From the IMG/VR virus record IMGVR_UViG_3300043446_000701, positions 1 through 32,985 of that record: a stretch of 32,985 bases of DNA. One strand, given 5' to 3'. The position numbers and the translations under genes are program-made. The number at the start of each line of letters is the position of its first letter. Within the stretch, counting starts at the first letter, position 1. Positions 22,323-29,654 of this stretch are shown one piece after another. The notes under the pieces are model-generated. The model saw nothing but the letters and a program-made list of their open reading frames with translations. It did not search any database and had not been told where the DNA came from. This stretch comes from a virus.

Positions 22323-22971
22323 GTGGTCGTTCAGCGGTCTCAAGGACTTTCTCAACTGCCCCCGGCAGTACTACGAAGTCAAGGTCGCACAAAACTTTAC
22401 GAAGCGCGTATCCGAGCAGATGACGTACGGCACTGCCGTACACAAGGCTTTGGAAGACTACGTGAGGGACGGAACCGCGTTACCTAAGAACTATGAGCAG
22501 TTCAAGAAATACGTGGACCCGCTACTGACAATCGCTGGCACTCGTTACGCCGAGTATCAGATGGCGCTTGATCAGAACAAGACACCTTGCTCGTTCGACG
22601 CGCCGAACTACTGGGTGCGCGGCATCGTAGACTTGATGATCGTGGACAACGACCGTGCCTTCATCGTGGACTACAAGACGGGCAGTGCGAGGAATCCCGA
22701 CCCCAATCAGTTAAAGTTGATGGCGTTGATGGCCTACGCGCACTTCCCCGAACTGAACACGATCAAGGCTAGTTTAATGTTCGTAGCGCACAATGCTTTG
22801 GTATTTGAGGAATACAAACGCGAAGATCAACCGAAGTTGTGGAACGTGTTTGAGCCGAACCTGAACCGTTTGCAGATCGCGTATGAAAACAATATGTGGC
22901 CAGAGAACCCCGGCTTTCTGTGCCGGAAGTGGTGTCCTGTAACAACGTGCAAATTTAACGGAGAGCGATGA
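22312..22971 (+). CDS. Cas4/RecB-like PD-(D/E)XK exonuclease, probable Fe-S
   Basis: A 219-residue nuclease from ATG 22312. WSFSGLKDFLNCPRQYY (5-21) is the typical RecB-family start. D107 (RGIVDLM), D120 and K122 (VDYKTG) and Q133 are the catalytic set. Cysteine C16 with C204, C208 and C213 (CRKWCPVTTC) reproduces the one-plus-three arrangement that holds a 4Fe-4S cluster in Cas4 and AddB, though spacing differs slightly. Such phage nucleases usually make 3' single-stranded DNA for recombination. There is no cas1/cas2, so a CRISPR adaptation role is not indicated. Confidence 0.87.
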   Translation: MSIKWSFSGLKDFLNCPRQYYEVKVAQNFTKRVSEQMTYGTAVHKALEDYVRDGTALPKNYEQFKKYVDPLLTIAGTRYAEYQMALDQNKTPCSFDAPNYWVRGIVDLMIVDNDRAFIVDYKTGSARNPDPNQLKLMALMAYAHFPELNTIKASLMFVAHNALVFEEYKREDQPKLWNVFEPNLNRLQIAYENNMWPENPGFLCRKWCPVTTCKFNGER

Positions 22972-23225
22972 TGCCTTACGTCAATAAAGCCAGACCGTAC
23001 AAGAAAGAATACAAACAGCAAGTCGAGCGTGGTGAACACGGCGACCGCATGGAGCGGCAACGTGCCCGTCGTAGTTACGACAAGAAAGGGATTAGCCGAA
23101 AAGGTAAAGACGTTGCACACGTGAAAGCCCTGTCGAAGGGCGGCAGTAACCGCGACGGGACTAGGCTAGAGCCACCGTCGAAGAATCGGTCGTTCCGACG
23201 CAAGTCGAGCGGCGCGATGAAGTAA
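22968..23225 (+). CDS. HNH-like small basic protein (85 residues)
   Basis: ATG at 22968 (or 22971) with CGGAGAG upstream; overlaps the nuclease stop. The protein is extremely basic. DVAHVKALSKGGSNRDG (48-64) followed by SKNRSF resembles the core of HNH nucleases ('DVDHIxPLSKGGxNxxxNL...SKNRS'), but the first histidine is flanked by V/A rather than the DH pair. It may therefore be an inactive or divergent HNH protein, or a DNA-binding relative. Last gene before a 185-base gap with hairpins. Confidence 0.65.
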   Translation: MMPYVNKARPYKKEYKQQVERGEHGDRMERQRARRSYDKKGISRKGKDVAHVKALSKGGSNRDGTRLEPPSKNRSFRRKSSGAMK

Positions 23226-23255
23226 TTCCACACAAGGCAAGAGTGTGTAGGGATA

Positions 23256-23295
23256 GGGAGAGGTTCCCCCACCCATACTCCTCTCTCGCGTTTTT
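23256..23295 (+). terminator. Candidate weak terminator after the polymerase operon
   Basis: Stem GGGAGAGG (23256-23263) with CCTCTCTC (23280-23287), one G-T pair, 16-base loop, then GCG and TTTTT (23291-23295). The long loop lowers confidence. Confidence 0.5.
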
Positions 23296-23371
23296 AGACA
23301 TGACGCGCAACCTTGCCATCTGAAGCCGTCCTCCTCGCACCTCGTGTTTCCGGCGGTGATTCAGACGACTG

Positions 23372-23391
23372 GCCCCCGTAAGGGGCTTTTT
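23372..23391 (+). terminator. Intrinsic terminator in the helicase leader
   Basis: Five-base GC stem GCCCC/GGGGC (23372-23376 and 23382-23386) and five T (23387-23391). It ends 20 bases before the helicase ATG, leaving space only for the ribosome site. Confidence 0.8.
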
Positions 23392-23411
23392 GTAACTAAC
23401 AGGAAACAGAC

Positions 23412-24989
23412 ATGCAGATCATTCAAGATGCAGCCGTGAGGATCGTGCTGCCTAACGAAGCCGCTGACAAAGTGTTAGAGACGGTAGAGCGCAGCAAACT
23501 GATCAGCGAAGACGAATACACCAAGGAGATCGTGGTTTATTGGGACTACGATGAGATGGTCAAACTGGCGACACACTCCGACGTTACCGCTGTGACCCCA
23601 CTGCAACTGCCCTCGCCCATGACGCGAGACTACAAGTGGCCCGGTATTTATCGTCCGTTCAGCCATCAGATTACGACCGCAGCGTTCTTGAGCCTACGCC
23701 CCCGTGCCTTCTGCTTCAACGAAGCCGGAACAGGCAAGACTTCAGCAGCGATATGGGCCGCTGACTATTTGATGAACATCGGGCAGATCAAGCGTGTTCT
23801 TGTTATCTGCCCCTTATCGATCATGTACTCGGCATGGCAAGCCGACATCTTCAAGACTGCGATGCATAGGACATGTGGCGTGGCGCACGGCGATGTGTCC
23901 AAGCGCAAGAAGGTCATCCAGTCCAACTACGATTTCGTCGTGATTAACTTTGATGGTGTGCATACCGTATTCGACACGCTAGAAAAGACTGAGTTTGACC
24001 TGATCATTGTTGACGAGGCTAGTGCATATAAATCCACACAGACTCGGCGGTGGCGTACGTTGGCCAAGTTGGTTACACCAAACACTAGACTATGGATGAT
24101 GACGGGCACGCCCGCAGCGCAATCACCTGTCGATGCATTTGGTCTAGCCAAGTTGATCTCGCCGTGGCGCGTTCCGAAGTATAGTACTGCGTGGCGCGAC
24201 CGAGTGATGACGCAAGTCAGTCGGTTCAAGTGGTTACCGAAATTCAACGCACGAGAAGAAGTCTACAAGGCGCTGCAACCTGCAATACGTTTTACCAAAA
24301 GCGAATGTCTCGACTTGCCAGACGTTGTTTATCAGACACGCGATGTGCCATTAACGACACAGGTCGAGCGATACTATAAAGACTTAAAACGTCAACTCTT
24401 AATTGAAGCAGCAGGCGAGCAAATCTCCGCCGTCAATGCTGCGGCTAGTCTAAACAAGTTATTACAGATATCGGGTGGTGCGGTCTACACGGATACACGC
24501 GAAGTGGTTGAGTTCGACATCTCGCCGCGACTCAACACGCTCAAAGAAGTGCTTGATGAAACGTATAACAAAGTAGTAGTATTCGTTCCGTACATCCACA
24601 CCATCGACGTTGTTGAGCGGTTTTTACTTGGTGAAGGCTACACAGTTGAAGTCATTAAAGGCTCTGTGTCTCCTAAAGAACGCTCTGCAATTATCAATAG
24701 GTTTCAGAAGCAGAACGACCCAAAGATATTGATCATCCAACCGCAGTCTGCGTCACACGGCATCACGTTGACGGCTGCGGATACGGTGGTCTTCTGGTCG
24801 CCTGTCATGAGCGTGGAGACGTACTTGCAGTGTGTTGCACGTATTGATCGCGTCGGACAAGTCAACAAGATGACGGTGGTGCATCTTCAAGGCTCCGATG
24901 TCGAGAAAAAAATGTACAACATGTTGCAGGGCAAAGTGGATAGCCACCAAAAGTTGGTGGACTTGTATAAACAGGAACTAGAGGAATAA
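23412..24989 (+). CDS. SNF2-type superfamily 2 helicase
   Basis: A 525-residue helicase. N-terminal residues 1-75 are a small extra domain. Walker A is NEAGTGKT (103-110), motif II IIVDEAS (198-204, DEAS instead of DEAH), motif III TGTP (231-234), motif V around ASHGITLTAADTVVF (447-461) and motif VI QCVARIDRVGQ (473-483), which contains the RxxR(I/V)GQ of SNF2 proteins. Such phage enzymes translocate on DNA and aid replication or recombination. AGGAAA precedes the ATG. It starts the operon of four genes up to 26575. Its leader contains an intrinsic terminator. Confidence 0.9.
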   Translation: MQIIQDAAVRIVLPNEAADKVLETVERSKLISEDEYTKEIVVYWDYDEMVKLATHSDVTAVTPLQLPSPMTRDYKWPGIYRPFSHQITTAAFLSLRPRAFCFNEAGTGKTSAAIWAADYLMNIGQIKRVLVICPLSIMYSAWQADIFKTAMHRTCGVAHGDVSKRKKVIQSNYDFVVINFDGVHTVFDTLEKTEFDLIIVDEASAYKSTQTRRWRTLAKLVTPNTRLWMMTGTPAAQSPVDAFGLAKLISPWRVPKYSTAWRDRVMTQVSRFKWLPKFNAREEVYKALQPAIRFTKSECLDLPDVVYQTRDVPLTTQVERYYKDLKRQLLIEAAGEQISAVNAAASLNKLLQISGGAVYTDTREVVEFDISPRLNTLKEVLDETYNKVVVFVPYIHTIDVVERFLLGEGYTVEVIKGSVSPKERSAIINRFQKQNDPKILIIQPQSASHGITLTAADTVVFWSPVMSVETYLQCVARIDRVGQVNKMTVVHLQGSDVEKKMYNMLQGKVDSHQKLVDLYKQELEE

Positions 24990-24991
24990 AC

Positions 24992-25387
24992 ATGTCAGTC
25001 AATACAGAGCAGATGGTGGATGCCTATCTCGCAATTCGTAACGAACGCGAAAGGCTACTGCGCGAATACGAAGCGCAAGACGCACGACTGAAAGAAGACA
25101 TGGCGAAGATTGAAGCCGCGCTTCTGACCGTGTGCAACGATATCAATGCAGACAGCATCAAGACGACCAACGGCACAGTGATTCGCAAGTTGAACGAGCG
25201 GTTCTACTGCAACGATTGGGACAACTTCAGAAAGTACGTGCTTGAGAGGGAAGCCCTTGAACTTCTTGAGCGCCGTATCCACCAGAGCAACTTCAAGCAG
25301 CACATGTCAGAGAGTGAGGCTGATGGGTTGCCCCCCGGTGTTAGCGTGATGCGCGAGTTCGGCATCACAGTTCGCAAAGTCAGTTAA
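24992..25387 (+). CDS. Conserved-looking phage protein after the helicase (131 residues)
   Basis: ATG at 24992, two bases after the helicase stop, with GAGGAATAA upstream. The N-terminal half is a coiled coil (IRNERERLLREYEAQDARLK); the C-terminal half has RFYCNDWDNFRKYV, RIHQSNFKQHM and LPPGVSVMREFGITVRK. That composite pattern recurs in many phages near recombination genes, without established function. A host-nuclease inhibitor or recombination mediator is possible, but I see nothing decisive. Confidence 0.75.
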   Translation: MSVNTEQMVDAYLAIRNERERLLREYEAQDARLKEDMAKIEAALLTVCNDINADSIKTTNGTVIRKLNERFYCNDWDNFRKYVLEREALELLERRIHQSNFKQHMSESEADGLPPGVSVMREFGITVRKVS

Positions 25388-25413
25388 GTCAGTTTATTCA
25401 GTAGGAGTCAGTT

Positions 25414-26256
25414 ATGAGTACAGACATCATTGCTAGTTTGAAGAACGACCTTGCCGTGATCGGTGGGTTGGACGAGGATACCAAGGCTATTGCTGGTGGT
25501 TCGCTTGGCGGTAACAAGCGCATCTCTATCAAGGGCGGTGTCTTCCGCAAGATGGCGGGTGGCAAGGAGATCGGTGCGATTGAAGATCGGCACATGAACA
25601 TCATCTTTGTGAAGATGTCGCACAAGCCGAGCCGTACCTACTACAGCGGCACGTACCGAGAAGGCGAGAAGGTTGCCCCGGTTTGTTGGTCAAGCAACTC
25701 CGAGACTCCCGATGCTGAGGTCAAGAACCCTGTCGCAGCCCGTTGCGAATCTTGCCCCATGTCGGTCAAGGGATCGGGCCAAGGCGGTAGCGGCACAGCG
25801 TGTCGTCTGTCGTGGCGTACGGCAGTTGTTCTGCCGGGAGACCCCGGTGGTGATGTGATGCAGTTGGTTCTTCCTGCTACGTCGGTGTTCGGCAAGGAGG
25901 AGAACGGCAAGTGGCCTTTCCGTGACTACGTGAAGATGCTTGCTAACCACAACATCGCTGCCGGTCGCGTGGTGACCAAGATGCAGTTCGACACCAAGTC
26001 GCCTGTGCCTCGTGTATTGTTCTCGCCTGTGTCGGGTATCAACCCGAACGACCTTGATACGCTGACCAACCAAAGCAAGAGTGCTGCGGCTGAAGCGGCT
26101 ATCAAACTCACGGTCTACCAAGCAGACGAGACCGCCGAGGTCGCCCCTGCCGCCCCGGCTGTTGTGAAGGAACCGAAGTTACGTGAGCCGAAGAAACAGG
26201 CTGCTGCACCCGTGGCAGATGTGTCTGACGTAATCAAGGAATGGACGAGTAAGTGA
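25414..26256 (+). CDS. Candidate ssDNA-binding protein with four-cysteine motif
   Basis: A 280-residue protein. Beta-rich core; C91, C111, C114 and C130 (ARCESCP...TACR) could bind zinc, as in T4 gp32. A flexible alanine/proline/lysine linker (about 240-270) leads to a short tail VIKEWTSK, but the tail is not clearly acidic. Its place between a helicase and a primase-helicase suits a single-stranded DNA-binding protein. Similar proteins are widespread in phages and often left unnamed. ATG 25414 follows AGGAG. Three GTCAGTT repeats lie across the gap just upstream (25380-25413). Confidence 0.5.
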   Translation: MSTDIIASLKNDLAVIGGLDEDTKAIAGGSLGGNKRISIKGGVFRKMAGGKEIGAIEDRHMNIIFVKMSHKPSRTYYSGTYREGEKVAPVCWSSNSETPDAEVKNPVAARCESCPMSVKGSGQGGSGTACRLSWRTAVVLPGDPGGDVMQLVLPATSVFGKEENGKWPFRDYVKMLANHNIAAGRVVTKMQFDTKSPVPRVLFSPVSGINPNDLDTLTNQSKSAAAEAAIKLTVYQADETAEVAPAAPAVVKEPKLREPKKQAAAPVADVSDVIKEWTSK

Positions 26257-26263
26257 GGTTGCC

Positions 26264-26575
26264 GTGCCAAGAACGTACAGCGAAGACTTCTTGCTTGATC
26301 TACAACGTGCAGACCCAACTCGTCTTGGGGTGCAACTAGGTAGGCTGTGCGTTGAGGCAAACCTTCCCGCCGCCTATGTAGCCCGAGCCTTGGAAACATC
26401 TCGTATGACTGTATACAAGTGGTTCCGTGGTGCCGGAGTACGTGAAGACAAACGCAAGACGATTGAAGTTTTCATGGATTTGGTTAGAGAGGACATGCAG
26501 AAAGGGATGCTTCCTGCACCTACCTTGTTCGACGCCAAACGATACATAGAGGAAATGGTCGGCATCACAATTTAA
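26264..26575 (+). CDS. Helix-turn-helix DNA-binding protein (103 residues)
   Basis: GTG at 26264 with GTGAGG upstream, seven bases after the previous stop. Residues 24-53 (LGRLCVEANLPAAYVARALE, then TSRMTVYKWFRG) are an XRE-like helix-turn-helix. The C-terminal helix may dimerise. It is the best candidate in the window for a phage transcription regulator and could bind one of the early palindromes, although that is untested. A strong terminator starts 18 bases after its stop, and the primase-helicase gene follows. Confidence 0.8.
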   Translation: MPRTYSEDFLLDLQRADPTRLGVQLGRLCVEANLPAAYVARALETSRMTVYKWFRGAGVREDKRKTIEVFMDLVREDMQKGMLPAPTLFDAKRYIEEMVGITI

Positions 26576-26593
26576 CGTCATCAATCAAGGTTT

Positions 26594-26619
26594 GGCGGGG
26601 GTTCGCCCCCGCCTTTTTT
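26594..26619 (+). terminator. Intrinsic terminator in the primase-helicase leader
   Basis: Perfect stem GGCGGGGG / CCCCCGCC with TTCG loop (26594-26613) and six T. It ends 16 bases before the primase ATG. Confidence 0.95.
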
Positions 26620-26635
26620 GTCTGCGGAAACGGGC

Positions 26636-29476
26636 ATGACACAACAATTTTATGAGAAAGCATTACCGTCGCAGGGTGTTTACTGTGTTACCGGGATCAA
26701 GGATGGCAAGGCCACGAACCGGTTTGCTGAAACACTTGGCGACATGCTTGAGATCATCGATGAACTCAGAGCGACTGAATCAAACGTATTCTTTGCACTC
26801 AACTCGTACCAGAACTACAGCCGCAAGGCTGACAACGCTGCGTACTGCAAGTCACTATTCATTGACCTCGACGTAGGCGAGGACAGTAAGAAGTACACCA
26901 CGAAGGATGATGCACTAGCCGCGCTAGATGACTTCATCAAGATATCTAACCTGCCGCCGCCTGTTAGGGTGGACTCCGGTGGCGGGATTCATGCGTACTG
27001 GATTTTTGATCAAGACATACCGAGCGCCGAGTGGAAAGATTACTCGTTGGCGTTCAAGAAGTTTTGCCTTGACTACATCAAGATCGACCCTGCTGTTATG
27101 GGCGACACAGCGCGGGTTATGCGCTGCCCCGCTACTGTAAACTACAAGCGAAGTCAAGGAGTCGAAACCGCTCTTTTAGATGAGGTTATCAATGTCTATT
27201 CGTGGGAGAAGTTCAAGGAATTCATAGGGCCGGTGGAGCAGACCACCGAGTCCGTTTTGTCCGGTATCGCCAAAGGGCTTGATAGCGATACGGAGATCAT
27301 CGCCCAACTGGCGAAGTTCGATAACTACGAATACACGTTCAAGACGATTGCGGTGCAGAGCCTCAACGACAAAGGCTGCGCCCAGATCAAGAATGTCCTA
27401 GTCAATGCACGGACGCTCTCAGAACCACTCTGGAGAGCGGGGTTGTCCGTAGCCGTACGCTGCGTGGATGGGCCAGATGCTATTCACATCATGTCCAAGC
27501 CTCACCCGCAGTACGACGCGAAGCAGACTGAAGCAAAAGCACAGTCAACGCTGAAGGCCACGAGTGCCTACGGCTGCGAAGTTTTCAATCAACTCAACCC
27601 CGGAGTGTGTGATGGATGCCCCCACAGAGGAAAAATCTACGGACCAATTGAACTTGGACGCGAATTCAAACCGGCTCCAACGCTTGAAGAGGCTAGTGCG
27701 GAGGACGCAGTTCGGGGTCAAGAGAATCCCGAAGAAGTTCCACTATTTCCTTCAGCGATCCTACCCTATGTACGGGGACGAGACGGAGGAGTCTTTTACC
27801 TTGAGAAAGGAAAAGTAAACGAGGAGGGCGAGAGAGAACCGGATACGTTAATACGTATCACCAACCATGATTTTTTCCCGGTAAAAAGAATGACCGGGGC
27901 CACAGAAGGTGAGTCATTGTTGATGCGGCACATCATGCCGAAAGACCCGGTGAAGGAGTTTGTCTTCCCAGTCAAGTACGCATACGCCTTTGAAAAAATG
28001 AAAGAAGTTTTGAGTTTCAATGGCGTGAACTTCATGCCATCCATGGCAAAGTATGTGTCCGAATACATCATCAAATGGGACGAATATATGCAATTACAGA
28101 AAGCCGCCGAAGTCATGCGTCAGCAAATGGGTTGGACAGAAAACAGCGACGGGTTCGTTGCCGGTACGTTGGAGATTCTGATCAACGGCGACAGCCGCCC
28201 CGCTGCCACTTCACCGTTAGCAAAGAACGTATCCAAGTTCATCAAGCAAGAGGGCAGTTATGAAGTGTGGAAGAAGTCGGCAAACGCCTTCAACCACGTA
28301 GGTCTGGAACTTCACGCGCTAGGTTTGTTGGCAGGGTTTGGTTCGCCGCTCATGTCGATGACCAACACACCGGGCTGCACAATCTCGTATGTCTCACCCG
28401 AGTCTGGCGTGGGCAAGACTGGCTCCATGTATGCAGGTGTCAGCGTATTTGGTAACCCGTTTTATCTCAGCCTGTCCGAAGGCAACGCGACAGACAACGC
28501 GCTGCTTGGTCGTTACCTCTCGCTCAAGAACATCATGTTCGGGCTTGACGAAGCGTCCAACATTCAAAGCGATATCTTGTCGAGACTGATCCACCGTATC
28601 TCGCAAGGCCGAGCCAAACTGCGTATGCAGTCGAGCATCAATGCTGAACGTGAAATTGAGTTTGCAGCATCGCTCATCGCGGTGATGACAACGAACCAGT
28701 CTTTGTATGACAAGTTGTCGATGCTCAAGAACAGCCCAGACGGTGAGATGGCACGTATCATTGAGTTCCGGTTGGAGAAGCCCGAGTGGTTCAAGGAAGA
28801 CCCCACTATCTCCAAGAAGATCGTTGACCCGTTCAACTACAACTACGGCCACGCAGGGCCGGACTTCATCCGTACCGTGTACAAGTTAGGTCTGCCTCGC
28901 GTACGCGAGATCATCAGCGATTGGTCTGACAAGTTCCGTGCGAGTTATGGCACGGACACGGCGTATCGGTTCTACGAAAACACCATCGCTTCCTCGTTTG
29001 CAGGAGGCGAAATCGCGTGCGCCGCTGGCATTATCGATTTAGATTTGCAACGCATATTTGATGTCGTAATGGAGGAGATGAACAAGACTCGCCGTACGAT
29101 CTTCAGCCTCAACAGCACGGACTACAAGGAACTGCTGGCGCTGTTCTTCAACCATAACCACAAGAACTACCTCATCTTCAATGAGGATCGGGTTGTTCAA
29201 GAGCCATACGGAAACATCATCGTGGGGCGTATCGACGCAGACAAGAACATGCACTACATCTCCAAGAACGAGATGCGGAAGTTCTTGGCTCAACCGGGTT
29301 TGCAAGTCAGCGCCCGAGCCGCCGAGGAAGAGTGGCGGAAGACTGGTCTGCTCGTTGAGCAGAAGAAGCAGCGTTTGACTACAGGATGGAAGCAAGGCAC
29401 CCACATGTCAGCCGTGTCTTGCTATGTTTTCAAGTCTGAACTGCCAGAAAACTTCTTCGATGCTAAAGGAACCTGA
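26636..29476 (+). CDS. AEP-like primase fused to DUF927-like helicase
   Basis: A 946-residue fusion from ATG 26636; an upstream TTG at 26618 lies in the terminator tail. Residues 1-175 are an archaeo-eukaryotic-primase-like domain: FIDLDVGE (75-82, DxD), SGGGIHAYW (114-122) and DTARVMRCP (157-165). A cysteine-rich linker (C314, C325, C328: CEVFNQLNPGVCDGCP) resembles a PriCT-type region. The C-terminal helicase resembles DUF927 proteins: Walker A SPESGVGKTG (587-596), Walker B IMFGLDEA (633-640), sensor TTN (685-687) and an arginine in MARIIEFRL. It probably makes primers and unwinds DNA at the fork. Confidence 0.87.
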   Translation: MTQQFYEKALPSQGVYCVTGIKDGKATNRFAETLGDMLEIIDELRATESNVFFALNSYQNYSRKADNAAYCKSLFIDLDVGEDSKKYTTKDDALAALDDFIKISNLPPPVRVDSGGGIHAYWIFDQDIPSAEWKDYSLAFKKFCLDYIKIDPAVMGDTARVMRCPATVNYKRSQGVETALLDEVINVYSWEKFKEFIGPVEQTTESVLSGIAKGLDSDTEIIAQLAKFDNYEYTFKTIAVQSLNDKGCAQIKNVLVNARTLSEPLWRAGLSVAVRCVDGPDAIHIMSKPHPQYDAKQTEAKAQSTLKATSAYGCEVFNQLNPGVCDGCPHRGKIYGPIELGREFKPAPTLEEASAEDAVRGQENPEEVPLFPSAILPYVRGRDGGVFYLEKGKVNEEGEREPDTLIRITNHDFFPVKRMTGATEGESLLMRHIMPKDPVKEFVFPVKYAYAFEKMKEVLSFNGVNFMPSMAKYVSEYIIKWDEYMQLQKAAEVMRQQMGWTENSDGFVAGTLEILINGDSRPAATSPLAKNVSKFIKQEGSYEVWKKSANAFNHVGLELHALGLLAGFGSPLMSMTNTPGCTISYVSPESGVGKTGSMYAGVSVFGNPFYLSLSEGNATDNALLGRYLSLKNIMFGLDEASNIQSDILSRLIHRISQGRAKLRMQSSINAEREIEFAASLIAVMTTNQSLYDKLSMLKNSPDGEMARIIEFRLEKPEWFKEDPTISKKIVDPFNYNYGHAGPDFIRTVYKLGLPRVREIISDWSDKFRASYGTDTAYRFYENTIASSFAGGEIACAAGIIDLDLQRIFDVVMEEMNKTRRTIFSLNSTDYKELLALFFNHNHKNYLIFNEDRVVQEPYGNIIVGRIDADKNMHYISKNEMRKFLAQPGLQVSARAAEEEWRKTGLLVEQKKQRLTTGWKQGTHMSAVSCYVFKSELPENFFDAKGT

Positions 29477-29654
29477 GTGGCTGTTCCCGTTTGAGTTCAT
29501 GAAGATTGGCGATAGTTTCTTCGTGCCAACGCTCAAACCTGCCGAGATGCATTACATTATCGACGCACGCTCCAAGGCGATAGGTATCCGAGTCAAATCG
29601 TTTACCTCGTCCAAGGATGGACACCTTGGAGTGCGCGTTTGGCGGGTTCGTTAG
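29460..29654 (+). CDS. Last gene of the early arm, unknown small protein (64 residues)
   Basis: ATG at 29460, overlapping the primase-helicase stop by 17 bases; CAGAAA is the only ribosome-like element, so coupling is likely. The core FPFEFMKIGDSFFVPTLK, then IGIRVKSF and GVRVWRV, matches a small beta-rich protein common in phages ('FPFxxMxxGDSFFVP'), of unknown function. The open frame extends to 29424 but inside the upstream gene. Its stop (29652-29654) overlaps the stop of the leftward LPD38 gene. Confidence 0.72.
   Translation: MLKEPEWLFPFEFMKIGDSFFVPTLKPAEMHYIIDARSKAIGIRVKSFTSSKDGHLGVRVWRVR

Noticed and set aside
25380-25413. Three GTCAGTT repeats before the SSB-like gene
   Set aside because: Too short, partly coding and overlapping the ribosome region; no promoter or palindrome accompanies them.
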